Of a DNA stretch of 64,000 nt, positions 45,600 through 57,332 are shown one piece after another. The stretch covers positions 249,428,158 through 249,492,157 of the forward strand of contig NC_077234.1 in the NCBI RefSeq assembly GCF_027887165.1. Direction: 5' to 3'. The DNA comes from Monodelphis domestica. Its lineage: Eukaryota; Chordata; Mammalia; Didelphimorphia; Didelphidae. Numbering within the stretch: the first letter of the stretch is position 1; each line of letters starts with the position of its first letter. The position numbers and the translations under genes are program-made. The notes below the pieces were generated by a model. It searched no databases and had not been told where the DNA came from. It saw only the letters and a list, made by a program, of their open reading frames with translations.

Positions 45600-45740
45600 T
45601 GGACTTAGAAAACTGGATCACTTGAAGATTAATTGACTTATCCTTGGTTACACAACTGATATCCATGGCGGAAGCAGGAATTGAATTCAGGTTTTCTTGA
45701 CTCCATTTCTAGCCCTTCAAAATATCACGTTGCTTCTCAT
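45600..45740 (-). mobile_element. MIR, minus strand
   Basis: 'ttgacttatccttggttaca', 'caactgatatccatggcgga' and 'attgaattcaggttttcttg' are antisense MIR. Confidence 0.55.
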
Positions 45741-45948
45741 AGATTATAAATCTACATGTTAAATATATATCAATCAACAAACATTTACTAAAAAACTACT
45801 GTACTAGGTATCAGGGATACAAATACAAAGAATTAAACAATCCCTGCTCTCAAGAAGTATTGAACAAGTACATATCTAAATATAGAGACAATAAATGTAA
45901 AGAGAATGAATACAAAAAATATTATCATGGGAGAGCTTTAAGATAAAA

Positions 45949-46564
45949 GCCTGGATATGGACAGGCTCTTGCAAGAATGTATCACTCCAAACTTAGCTTG
46001 AAAATAAAAAGAGAAATTTATCCATTGAGAAGCAATGGTGAATGGTCAGGAGATGGGTACACGAGTGGACAGTCCCTCCTAAAAGAGATGGATTCTGTGC
46101 TTCTTGTACCTTTTAGAAAACAAGGGCTACATGACCAGGGATAAGGGGATAGAATGAGGTTAGGCAGAAGTGGGGGATGTTTTGGGACTAGGACGATGTT
46201 TTATGTCCCAAAGACCCAGGGGGTGACCAGGAATAGTTTAGGGGACAGGTAGATGTCCTAGTTACAGTCCAATGGTATCAGACCATAACCTGGAGATAGA
46301 TATCTGTGTCTATCTCAAAATCTAGGGTAGACTACAAGGAGAATATTTCTCTCGGCGGTCTTTCCTTATGGTGGATCTCTGATGCCCAGGGTCACCTTTT
46401 CTCAGCACTACAAGAATGCAAGGAAGGAATTTTCCTGCTTTCTTTTTGACCTGAAGCACTTCTGGAGTTTGAGGTATCCAAAGGAAACTGGGGTTCCCAT
46501 GCCAATACAAACTAGTTAAACATGAGAGAGGTAAAGAAACAGAGGCTCTAGCAGTTAGGGGGAG
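45949..46564. mobile_element. insert of about 0.6 kb in L2, probably an LTR
   Basis: Foreign to L2. It has LTR-like length and composition ('gatgtcctagttacagtcca'; AATAAAAAG near 45998). I cannot fix the ends, orientation or TSD. Confidence 0.35.
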
Positions 46565-47575
46565 CTGAAAATGTTTCAAAAAGAAAATGGTACTAAATTT
46601 GATCACTGATTTTATGAGAAGTGTTTTAGGAGGGAGCATATCCCAAGCATAGAAGATGGCCAATTCAAAAACACAGAGACTGGAGATGAAATATGGTGTG
46701 AAAGTTTGGTGGTATTGCAAAATAAGGGAGTAGGAATCAAGGACAAGGAGGTTGGAAAGTTAGACCAGGGCCAAGTTGAGAGTTAAAGCCAAAGCAAAGG
46801 AATTTATATTTTATCCTAGAAGCACAGGAAATCACTGGAGTTTATTGAGTAGGAGAGAACATCATTTTAGCAATTGTAGAGGATAGTCTGGAATAAAAAG
46901 AGGTGAAGTAGAGAGACCACTTTTGAGACTATTGAAATAGTTTATGTGAGAGCTAATGAGGGTCTGAATTAAGGAGGTGGCTGTGTTTCGTTATAGAAGG
47001 GATCACATAAAATAAATATGGCTATAGAATTGGCAAGATTTGATTGTTGATTTGGATATTCAAGGTGAGGGGGAGTTGAAGATAATAATGAGTTTTGAAA
47101 CTGGGATATAGAAGGAAAAAAATGATGCCTTTGATAAAAATAGAATAATTTATTAAAAGAGCAGCTCTGAGTAGGATTTCCATTTTGGAGATGATACATT
47201 TTAGATATCTCCAGGACATCCAGCTTGAAATGTGCAGTAGCTAGTGGGTGATATTCTTTTTTTTCCAGAAGAGAAGAGAGCCCCAAACAGAACCTTAAAG
47301 GACACTTAGAGTTAGTTAGAGAGCATGATATAGATGAAACTCCATCAAAAGAGATGGAAAAAGCCTGTCAGACAAATAGGAGCAGAAGTGGAAGACAGTA
47401 GTAAGTGTTAATAAAATTTTAGACAGAAGATCTAACTAGGAGGAGAGGATGACCAAGAGTATCAAGTCTAACAAAGAAGTTAAGTAGGTTTAGGACCAAG
47501 AAAAGACCCTTGGATTTGGCAATTAAAGTGATCCTAGGCAATTTGGGAAAGGACAATTTCATTTCAGTGATAGGA

Positions 47576-48184
47576 TCTGATAGGAGCTGTTTCTCTCCAG
47601 AGACAAGCTCCAGGGGAGAAGGGAGAAGAGAGAAGAAAGTCCCACATGGATGATAAGTTTGACAGGGTCCAAGGGACTGTGAATGGGATCGATCAAGGAT
47701 TCCAATTTATTAAGCACACAGGTCCAGTATTTATTCAGTTTCTACACTCTACCATCAAAGGAAAATAATATATCAAGAGCATATATCTTTGGTGCCAATT
47801 AGAGTGTCCAGTTAGTACAGTTTGGAGTACTCTTTCACTTTGTCCTCTTTGGTCTGTTATCCCTGGCTTAAGGATTTCTTTTGAAGTACAAAAGTACCAG
47901 AGTATGACTGGGCACATGAATAAAGGCCACCTGTCCCAGAGAGAGAGCTCAAGGTTTTGTGATAGTAAGTTAGCTGGTCAAGATGTTCTGAGCCAATTAA
48001 GAAGTCAGGTGTTCTTGGACAGTGATTTGTAGACCTGCAACGTCAAATGGGTCCTTGCCAGGGTCTTCAGGCAGATCTACAAATATGTCTTCTCTGACTA
48101 CTTTTGCCTAAGTGGGCCCAGAATGTCCTTATGGACTTGTCAGGGATCACCATCCAGATTACAATGAGTTAGTGAGTGTGTTTA
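47576..48184 (-). mobile_element. insert of about 0.6 kb in L2, probably an LTR, minus strand
   Basis: Lies between L2 blocks that are adjacent in the consensus. On the minus strand an AATAAATACTGG signal at about 47735-47724 would fit an R region. The ends are not resolved. Confidence 0.35.
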
Positions 48185-48465
48185 AAGAGACTCTTTTAAC
48201 TGGAGGTACTGAATGTAGACAGTTTTCTTTGAGAGTTAGGCTAAGGGAGGAAAGGAGTATGTAAACTGTTAGGTTGAAAGGATGGTAGAGTCTAGTGAAG
48301 TTTGTTATTTTGTTTCGTTTTTATTTAACACGAGAGAGATTTGGTCATATTTGCAAGCAGAAGGGAAGCAAGCAATGGAAAAAGAGTCGTAGGAAATGAG
48401 ATATTGAGAGGGATAATTGGGGGAACGGTTCTGCTGGAAGAGGTGGGAGGGGATGAAAAAATATC

Positions 48466-49684
48466 TTTTCTTACACAATGCCCTGCAAAGTTTCCTTGGC
48501 ATTTTGTTTCTTATAATTATATTCTCACTAGAATTTTCCTGGACCTTGAGAAGCTTATCTGATCTTTTTTTAAAATCTCTTCTCAACAGCTAGTGCAATG
48601 CTTCACACTTGGCTACTATGTCAATGACAAATAAACATCAAAGTAACAGACTGTGAATTGGGCTTTGAGAAAGAGAAAGAATGAAGTAAATCACACATAT
48701 TCTATATGGTATAACAAGTCACATCATTTTACTTCTTCATCAGTGAAAATACCTATAAAGCAAAGAAAAGAACTAATTTGTGGGACAAAATATTCCAATT
48801 AACCGCATTCACTTGATTTTTTCCTACTAAAGAAAGCATTTCTAGTTAAATGACCCTCGATTTGTGACTATTATTAACATTATTACACATGGTACTGTAT
48901 GTATGGCTTTTCTATCCTTAATTTGCTTCCAGATGACTTATTTATAATGCTCTCCACCCCATTAAATAGACTCCTTTAAAGAGACTATTTTGTGTTCTGA
49001 TTAGGCTTAAATGTTTTAAAAAGCATCAACTTGTATATGTCTAAGGAATATGTGTTACTTGCATAAGTTATATGTATATATAAATGAGTTTATCTAACCA
49101 TAACTCCCCAGGAGGGCATGAATAGTTATTTCTGGAATCTTGAAACCCCTTCTTTAAGGGAGACTTTGATTCCTACCTGAAGAAGAGCAAGAGTTGAAGG
49201 TACTAGACTAGCCATCCTATTCTCTTCAGAGAGAAGTTTCTGGAGTAGAATTGAACTTCCCCATCTTCAATTTTGTTAGCCTAGGAGAAATGATGTTTAG
49301 GTTCAAGTGATTTTCCCAGTCCTTGTCCTTTATAAATCAACTGCTATGTATAATTGAAGGCTTGCTTCCTTCCCACTACATTTTGGTTTCATAAAATACT
49401 ATAACAAATAATGAATAGTAAAGAAATTCATTTATTTAACCAAATAAAACAGAAATAAGAGAAATTATACAGATCAGATTATATCACAACAGAATGAGCA
49501 CTCTCCCCACAAATGATGCTTGCAGCTCAGGAGAGAGTCCTCATTCTCAGCCAAGGGGAAATTCTGTAGAAAGGCAAGCTAGAAATTCCAATGTTGAGAC
49601 TTCTCTACAGGTCTGCATTCCAAGGGCTATTATCTTTCCTTACATATTTCTCCCCTAAAGAGGCTCTGGAACTACATGTTTCAA
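48466..49684. other. unclassified sequence
   Basis: About 1.2 kb with no repeat or exon that I can support. Confidence 0.4.
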
Positions 49685-50040
49685 AATGATGAAGAATAGA
49701 TTTCTAATAGATTTTAGGAGGCATAGGTAAATGGACATAAGATTCCAGGCATGGAGGACCACCCACATGTAGCTTAAAGATGAACCATCAGATGTTAGCA
49801 ACAGCAAGTAGTCCAGTAATGTTGGACTGCAGAATTTGTGGAGAGAAATAATGTGAAAGAAGACTGGAGAGACAAATCAGAGCCAAATTAGGAAGAGTTT
49901 TAATTGTTGAACAAATGATTTTAAAATTTGATCCCAGAAGTACAGTGAGATGATGCAAGTCAGAACTAGTGACTATTTTAGTGGAAAGATTTGTTTCAGA
50001 GCATACACATTCAGAATAGACTATAGAGGTATACAATAAA
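49685..50040 (-). mobile_element. L2 fragment, minus strand
   Basis: 'gattccaggcatggaggacc', 'aagaagactggagagacaaa' and 'aattaggaagagttttaatt' are internal L2, antisense. Confidence 0.55.
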
Positions 50041-50159
50041 TTGGCCCCAAAGTTGAAGAGGAAGAGAATGGATAAATGGCAATGCATTTTGACTCCAATC
50101 TTCTCAAGGAAGCAAACATTCATATTTTCAACAACAAGATTCTTAACAATATTAACATA

Positions 50160-50545
50160 TTACCACTCAGTCAATCAGCATTCAACAAACATTTATCAAA
50201 AGAAGTTACTACTATGAGGCAGGCATTGACTGGGCTAGGTGCTAGAAATACAAAGAAAAGCAAAATCAGTTACTGCTCCCAAGGAATTCATGTTATAATG
50301 TGAAAGACTTTGCAAATAATTATGTACAAAGATATCTACAGGAAAAAAATTGGAGATAGTCTCAAAGGGAAAGCACTAGCATTAAAAAGGATCATGAAAA
50401 TCTTCTTGCAGAAGGTGAAATTTTTGATAAGACCTAAATGAAGCCAAGAGGCAGAACACAGGGAAAGTTCTGGGAAAGCCAGTGAAAATGCATGGAGTAG
50501 GAAAATGGAATGTTTTAGAGGTTGAGGGTACAACAAAGAAACTCT
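50160..50545 (-). mobile_element. L2 3' fragment, minus strand
   Basis: 'gcattcaacaaacatttatc', 'gggctaggtgctagaaatac', 'ttcttgcagaaggtgaaatt' and 'gaagccaagaggcagaacac'. Confidence 0.7.
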
Positions 50546-50564
50546 TATTACTGGCATTGCTATA

Positions 50565-50990
50565 TCGATCAATCAACCAGTATTTATTAAGCACCTATTA
50601 TATTCCAGATACAAATTAGTATACAAATGCAGAGGGGGGGGAGGGTAACGAATCTAAACCCTCAAGGAACTTACAGTCTAATGGGGACAATTATAATTTA
50701 TCAAAGAAAGCTAAAAATAAAGAGGAGGCAGAGAAAGTACCTTTAGCACAGACATTTTGGAAAAGTCAGAGAAGATGCAAATTCCTGCAGCCAAGTGAGA
50801 AGGAGCCATTCTGATATGAGTTCCCTCTTTAAATAAAGGTTTTAGAGTTCATGACTTTAGCCTCCAATCAGAGGGACAGTGTGATAATGAAATAGAGTCT
50901 TGAGGCTAATGGGATATTGAAGGATGATGAGATTTTCTCAATAATGAGCTTCCTGAGACATGATAGAAAAATCAGAGAAACCCCAAAGTA
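50565..50990 (-). mobile_element. second L2 3' fragment, minus strand
   Basis: A new L2 3' end starts at 'caaccagtatttattaagca', followed by 'cctcaaggaacttacagtct'. It lies in tandem with the copy at 50160. Confidence 0.65.
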
Positions 50991-51049
50991 GTAGAACTTC
51001 TAGTTGTATATAGCAGTAAATGAGGAAATATGCCTACCTCTGAGAATCT

Positions 51050-51245
51050 AAAACTCATTATCATGCAATACAGAAGCAGATGGTAGATATGACGTAGTTA
51101 TCACATATTACTAGCAAAAGACTTCAACAAAGAACAAATATAAATGATGTTATCAAGGAATTGTATAATTATAAGAAAAGATGGATTGGTCATATAGCAA
51201 GAATGATAAACAGGTTAACAAGTCAATATACTCTCCTGTTTCCTT
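51050..51245 (+). mobile_element. RTE-type LINE fragment, plus strand
   Basis: At 51173-51220 the plus strand encodes KKRWIGHIARMINRLT, which fits the conserved RW-GH-ARM-RW segment near the C-terminus of RTE/BovB ORF2. Short and decayed. Confidence 0.6.
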
Positions 51246-53185
51246 CAGGATGTCAAGAGGAAGTGTATTAAATATGTTTTTATCTGTTTTCTGCTTTTTT
51301 CATGACTGGTTACTATGCCCCTTCTGTTTGAATCTCTAATATGAGCTTGCATCTGTGCAATTAGATTTTTAGCCTCTTTATCTAAATCACGTACTTGACT
51401 CTGCTTTTCACTCAATATTTGGTTTGATTTGTCACCATTATTCCTCACAGACTCAATGAATTCAGTTTTCTGTTTCACCTTTGTATTTTCTTTTCTTTGT
51501 ATTTGCTTTTGTTTTGCTTCAGCAAGTCTGTCATTGCTTGCCACATCCTGCAATTCCTTTTTTCTATCCCCTTTTACAATACTGAGTATTTTATATTCCT
51601 GTCTTCAAATAACCTTTCTCCCATGAGATACAATTTCTGCATACTTCAGTTTAACCCCTGAATTTATAGCTAAACGCATGGACTCAGTGTCTGAAGCTTC
51701 TTGGTCTGACCGTAATCAGCAATGCTTGCAGCAAGTGTCTTTCTTTGATTTGTAATATGGTTTTCCCTGTGTGCTTTTGTTATTTACCTCATATTTCTTT
51801 TTTAAATCAAGAAACACTTTCTGGTTTCTCTTTGTCCCCTACTCTGTTGGTATGAGGGTCTGGAGTATGTCTTAATTGTATGCAAATTCTTACTTTCCTT
51901 TATCTCTTTTTGTTTAATGATTCTTCTGTGTTTTGCAGTTTTTGTTTCAATCTGTCATTTCTTTTTTCTGCTCATTATGATTTTCCCATAAGTAGGATGC
52001 AGCTTTGCAAAGGTCAGACAGATTCACCATGTCATATATAGGGAAGTAATTTTTTTAAAAAGTTTTTTAGGCATGAGGTGCAACCCCTAAGAAATTGTCT
52101 CCTCATGTGAGCCACAGACTCTTCTGAATCTTTCTCAATACCCATGATGGACTCGGCTGTTTCTGAGAGGCGATTGATAAAGCTAGTAGGATGTTCTGAG
52201 CTCTCTTGAACTAGCTTATCAAACTTTCCCCATGCATTGGGCTTTGAACAGAATGATTTAATAGCCTGGAGAAGATCCTCCCTGCATTTTCTTAGATATG
52301 TCATACATGCAGGATTAGAAAAATCAAAATCTTCCCTCTGTTCCTCAGTAGGCCAGCTAGTTAGGGTGTTGTCAGTCCTAGTACTCTCAATGAATTACCT
52401 ATGCTCATGGGGGCTAAATAATTCAGAGAGAAGGAACAATGAATCCTCAAAACTTGGCTCAAGTATTTTAAATGCTGTCTTCAATTCCTTATGAGCTTAG
52501 TGAGGTTCGCTAACAAACTTTGGAAATCTATAGCATATGGAATCAAGTTCCTATGTTGTAAACTGTTTATGTACTTTGGAATGAAGCACTCCAGCATTAT
52601 CTGAAATCTTAACAATATCTCTTAATGGAAAAATTTTCTCAGCCTCACTGTTATTATCATTGCCTTTTACTTTGCCATTGTCATGTGCTCCTATCTTATT
52701 TTTTCCCTTAGCTTTCTTGTTATCTTTGTCCTTAAGCCCAGTATCTTCCTGCCCACTTCTAATCTTAGTCTGATCTAATCCCTGTTTCTTCAGAAACTCC
52801 TTACACATATTTTTCACTAGTTGTTCCAGGTTTGCATCAATATCCATAATCTGAGCTGCCTTCTTTGGTGTCAAAAACTTGAAAATATTTCTTAGATATG
52901 TGAAGGTCTGTATGGCAGCTATGGTGAACATCTGTGTAAGGATTTGCCATATCACAATATCATTGGTAAAAGGCATGCTCATTATGAAGGAAGTGGAATT
53001 GGATATAAGCCCTATTGTATCCATTACAAAGTTAGTCAAAGTTAGTCAAAGCACTATACATAATGTTGTAGATCCAACAGCTGGCTATGACAAAAATCAC
53101 CATCATGCCACATGCTACTTGAAGAAACATCCTTCTTTCTATGTAGTCTTCACTATTTGGGGGATAGGGTAAGACCTTTTCCTGA
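51245..53185 (-). pseudogene. decayed ERV gag region (ERV-A), minus strand
   Basis: Minus-strand blocks at 53039-52551, 52304-52032 and 51553-51245 look like successive parts of a retroviral gag. The first has a hydrophobic N-terminal part, a Lys-rich linker, and at its end an 'FPLR' motif placed as at the start of gammaretrovirus-like capsid. The second resembles the later capsid (LLQAIK..., then a P-FI-RL segment like the P-FL-RL of gammaretroviral capsid). The third is a Lys/Gln-rich, coiled-coil-like tail. Stops and frame changes separate the blocks, so no complete gag is encoded. No protease, RT or env was found; the element seems truncated at its 3' side next to the RTE fragment. Confidence 0.6.
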
Positions 53186-53195
53186 AGTGCCAAAT

Positions 53196-53990
53196 TGTAT
53201 TAGGTGGTTCTTTTGTTAGGTGGTTTGTGGTAATAAGGGGTTTCTGGGCAAGCACACTGAGAAATAAGTTAGTGAGAAGTCAGACTCCTGTCTCCCTCCT
53301 CCCCTCCCACCAAACTGTTATTCTCTTCAGTTGGAGTCAAGCTGGTATTCAGCATGAGAAAGTTGACTGAAAATTATAACAAATAATTCACTCTCTAAAT
53401 TGTTGGAAACAGGTGTTTATTTTAAGGAAGGAGGGGAAAAGGAGTTTGGTTAGGAGAGAGGGTTTAGGATTTTCCCCTGATCTATAGTAAATGTTACATG
53501 AGTAAATTGAATTATATAGTCTTATAAGAGGGATGTTGTTAACAGTTTTCAGAGGTCTTCAGAGACAAACTCCAAGTACCACAGAGAGAAAATCAGTAAC
53601 CAAAAGGCAGAGAAATCTCCTCAGCTATTCCTCCCAAAGGTCTCAGGAGAAAGAGTCCCCAGCAGCAGTTTGTGTCCCCCTGTTTAACTGCCTTCTCCAG
53701 GTCACATTCTCCCCTGGAGTTCTTCCTTTATGGACAGATCTCCACACTTCCATTCATTGCATGTGCTTCTCCAGGTTTTTTGCAGTATTACTCTCTTAGA
53801 GAAGTAAAGAAGACCTTCAGATTATTGGACCCTAGGACAAACAGGGATGGATGGTTTGCAATATGCATCATTAGAATGAGCTCACAAAGTGATAATATTA
53901 AAATTCCACTTGAGTCTTTCAGTTCCTAGGAAGCTAGAAAGTCTGCACTTTCAGGACAAGTGAGGCTTCAAGTGTCTAAGTACCAACCTA
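53196..53990 (-). mobile_element. probable 5' LTR of ERV-A, minus strand
   Basis: Lies just upstream (minus sense) of the gag remnant. On the minus strand an AATAAACACC poly(A)-signal region occurs near 53420-53411 and the unit may end ...CCTAATACA near 53196. The leader between LTR and gag is short. The upstream edge near 53990 is not resolved, and the provirus ERV-B inserted next to it. Confidence 0.4.
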
Positions 53991-53996
53991 CTATGG

Positions 53997-54000
53997 GTGC
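53997..54000 (+). repeat. 4-base TSD of ERV-B, left copy (GTGC)
   Basis: GTGC immediately before the TGTAAGATT edge of the left LTR. It matches GTGC at 60373-60376 immediately after the right LTR. Confidence 0.75.
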
Positions 54001-54130
54001 TGTAAGATTCAAAGTAATATTCAATAACTTCAAGTATTATATTTTATAATATTTATTAATAATCACTTGAAGTAGAAAAAGTTTAAGAACAAAAGTAAAA
54101 ACACATGAGAAAAATTCTCCTGCCTGGCAC

Positions 54131-54703
54131 TGTGAACTTTAAAATTATTCCATCCTACTTAGACCGTTCTTTAGGAAATTTGATTTTAGCTACCTCTTAA
54201 TTATAACAATGGAGATACTTGGTCTAAGAGAATCAGGAATGTCTTGTGAACTCTACATTGTTCCACCCTACTTAGTCTAACAAGGTCAGGAATGTCTGCA
54301 CCCATACTTAAGGATTAAGTATCTAGGAGGATGGCTTTTGATAGACATGTACAGAAACAGCTGACAGACCCCTGGGCTGTCCTTAGTCAAGCTAAGCTAC
54401 CATTGATACAGATGAGATGCAGGAAAGTGATGTAAAACCATCTATATAGGGAGCGTCACTTCCTCTTTGGTCTCTTCCCCCAGAGAGGTGGCTCTAGCTG
54501 GTGACTTCCTGTGAACTGCCTGGGCACCAGTTCGATCCTGGAACTCAGGTTGGAGGAGCTCCCTCAGACAGTTTCCTTGATATAGTCACGTGGTGAGTGA
54601 TAAGACTGACTCCCTTTTCCCTTGGCAATCAGGGGAGGCTGGCCTTGGCCAAGGCCTTTAACTCCTTCCTTGCTCAGTCTGAGCCGGAGCAGTTTAAATT
54701 AAC

Positions 54704-54783
<80 letters not shown>

Positions 54784-54915
54784 TAATTCTTTCTCTCTAT
54801 ATTAATTAAAATCACCATAATTTCCAGCTGACTTGGGTATTTTATTATTTGGGATATCCCATGGCAACCAATAATTAAATATAGTTTAGATCACAATGCT
54901 AAAATTGTCCTTACA
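54131..54915 (+). mobile_element. solo LTR nested in the ERV-B LTR, with TSD GCAC
   Basis: Starts TGTGAACTTT and ends GTCCTTACA, 785 bases. It is flanked by GCAC at 54127-54130 and 54916-54919, and the host LTR reads straight through when it is removed. It contains a TATATAGG box-like site near 54443 and a (CT)n run of about 75 bases. The orientation follows this TATA site and is tentative. The 4-base TSD fits a class I (ERV1) LTR. Confidence 0.82.
54707..54781. repeat. (CT)n microsatellite
   Basis: About 37 CT units in the nested solo LTR. The Ser/Leu open frame over it is an artefact of the repeat. Confidence 0.97.
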
Positions 54916-55071
54916 GCACTCACCCAACCTCCCAGCCAAGATCAGAAGAAAAAAAAAAGTGTGAGGGCAGAGTTATACAAAACTTATATCTTCCCTACAT
55001 TAGTATATAACATGAGAAGGAATATGGGAAGCTGTGATTTAGAGTCCTGGGGATAGAATTCAAATTATACA

Positions 55072-57115
55072 ATCCCTGCTGTGATTCCATTGGAACATGA
55101 GCATGTAGAAATCTTCCAGATTTACATGCCTAGTTTCCCCAGTGAATAAGTACACATAACCAACTTATATCTCTAAAGATCTGTAACTAGAGGTACATAA
55201 AATATTATGTTTTCTAAGGGGAATTTACAATAATTTTGGGATAAGAGGGAAATAAAAGAGAAAGAGAAAAAAACCAATGATTTCTAGGGACATTGACAAA
55301 AAGCCAATTAGGGAGCAGTCGCTTTTGGCATAAGAGTGTACATTCAACATAAATGCTTTCATTTCCCCACAGTTCAATTTCATGACATCCCAAAGTTCAT
55401 TCTGGATCTTTTGGTTCAGTGTGTGGTTTTGCATGCTTCTTTATGACACCTTCTCCAAGCAGTTCACTTTCTTGATTTGGGGGTATAGAAAGTTTTTTAT
55501 CATAAAATGACTCTCAAACAAGAAAAATTGTTAAAGATCTAGGATTTTTTTATAATAATACAATCCCCCCTGTGGAGGATGTTGACCAACACATGGATCA
55601 ACCTGGGATACGTGGCTGAGCTATGAGGTATATGAATTAATTGTCAAAAGAAAATCAAAACCATAAAAAAAACAAAAAAGAAAAAATAATTTCTGGATGA
55701 AACATAAAATATCAAAGTCTCATGTGTAAAAATTCTAAGTAAGAAAAAATAAGTCCATAACAGGTCCTTGGACCAGGACTCTATTAAAGTGATTTATGTC
55801 CTACCAGCCTATAGTAGCAATTATAACAATGTAGCAGTTACCCATTGGCAGCCAGGACTGCAGAAAATTTCCATACTATGAAAAAGAGAGAAAATGTACT
55901 AGATTTTTGAAGCAAAAAGGGAAATATCATTCCCTTTTCTGATTTTACCTTTGCTCTCAGGGCTAGGGGAATCAAAATGGCAGCCAAACTGAGGTACTTG
56001 GTAGAAGTCTGGATCTGGCACAAGGAAATCCTGCATCTGACTTTGCAAACAGTGTTTTCCTTGAACCCCCCAAATAAGTTCAAATCCCCTATCTTGGCAC
56101 AGAATCTCATCAATCCCACTGGTATTAGTTGCTCTCCTTGACCTTTGTGCTCCTTGGCCCTGTGCAGGTTAACTTTGTGCTCATTGGCACTATGCAATGT
56201 CTCTTTTGTGATCCCTTCTCCTGGAAACAGACACAATCATTAATCAAAATCCCATAATATTTAACAATCAATGGTAGTTCCATAGTCTAAAGCTTTTGTG
56301 TATGCACTGATATTACGGCTAATGGACATTTTAAACTTATCCTAGTGAAAAATTAAAAAAAAACATTAATACTGGTAACATGTGCTTCAAGTAAAAAAAT
56401 AAAGAAAAAAGAAAAGTCAAATACTCTATTACACATACAAGGAAAAACAATAATAATTTTTTTAATCAAAAATCTATAGTTACAATCAGTGACACACTGT
56501 GTTACCCAAGGAGAGGCACAATGCAAAGGTTTCTCACTCAAAAATGAGATGAATTTCCTTCTTTAACTTGGTCATGATCCACAGTGTGAGTGCACATGAT
56601 TTTCACCAAGTAACAGCTTTTTAAAACAGTAGTACAACAGCTAATGCATATTCAAAGAAGTACCAAAATCCCCAAAATCATAAGAACACATTTAATGACA
56701 ATAGCAAACACACCCACTATCATTAGGATTCACATGATTTGCTGTGTGGCATTTTAAACCTTTGAAGTTTATAGATATTTATCACAAGTTCTCCAGATCT
56801 AGCCAATCTTTCAACTGTGGTGAGGATAATTCTAACAAAGTCTATTAATGCCATCTTTCCAAAATGTGGCAGGAGAAACTAGAAAGGAAAAAAAAAAACC
56901 TCTGTACTGATGATGAAAACCTTTTGGGTCTAAAATTTCACCAAGAATCTAGATCATCCTGGTGAAAGGGTAGAGTAAGCTGAAGAGTTACAAATATAAA
57001 AATCTGTCTAGGAGTAAGAAAGCCCCCTGGCAAAATCTTCTGTGAGGGGGAAATAGGATTTTTTCAATAAAATGTTGGACTGGATTATTCAAGAACAGGG
57101 TCACCAGGAATTTTA
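55072..57115 (-). other. ERV-B internal region, left part, no coding signal
   Basis: No retroviral motif recognised. A 132-codon minus-strand frame (56236-55838) includes an imperfect tandem repeat of about 32 bases near 56140-56200 and resembles no retroviral protein that I know. Confidence 0.45.
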
Positions 57116-57296
57116 TGAAATTCCAAAGAGATTTATTTACAATTTAGTTTGCAAAATATAGAAAGAGTGAAGTAGAAAATCAGAGAGAGGATAGGGTAAG
57201 ATATTTAGTCTAAGCTCTAAGTATTTTGCTCCAACCCCTGGCTCAACCCAGTGTAAGAATTAAAATTAATATTTCTACATATATATATATACATAC

Positions 57297-57332
<36 letters not shown>

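Larger units (their letters stand above)
45765..48465 (-). mobile_element. L2 (CR1 clade) copy, minus strand, split by two insertions
   Basis: Three L2 blocks in consensus order: 45765-45948 (3' end, 'caatcaacaaacatttacta'), about 46565-47575 ('gtttattgagtaggagagaa', 'ctccaggacatccagcttga', 'cccttggatttggcaattaa') and about 48185-48465 ('ttatttaacacgagagagat', 'agagggataattgggggaac', 'ggtgggaggggatgaa'). The gaps at about 45949-46564 and 47576-48184 are extra DNA. This is the longest L2 in the window; no open RT frame remains. Confidence 0.75.
54001..55071 (-). mobile_element. 3' LTR of ERV-B, split by a solo LTR
   Basis: 54001-54130 and 54920-55071 align with the intact right LTR: 'ccaagtattatattttata'-type sequence, 'aatcacttgaagtagaaa', 'gagaaaaattctcctgc', then 'tcacccaacct' and 'cctacattagtatataa'. 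The minus-strand AATAAATA near 54056-54049 is the likely poly(A) signal. Confidence 0.8.

Noticed and set aside
46322..46720. 132-codon minus-strand open frame
   Set aside because: It spans the join between a probable LTR insert and an L2 copy.
54597..54809. Open frame rich in Ser and Leu
   Set aside because: Produced by the (CT)n microsatellite in the nested solo LTR.
55838..56236. 132-codon minus-strand open frame inside ERV-B, considered as env or pol
   Set aside because: No retroviral motif, no signal or fusion peptide pattern, and a small tandem repeat explains part of it.
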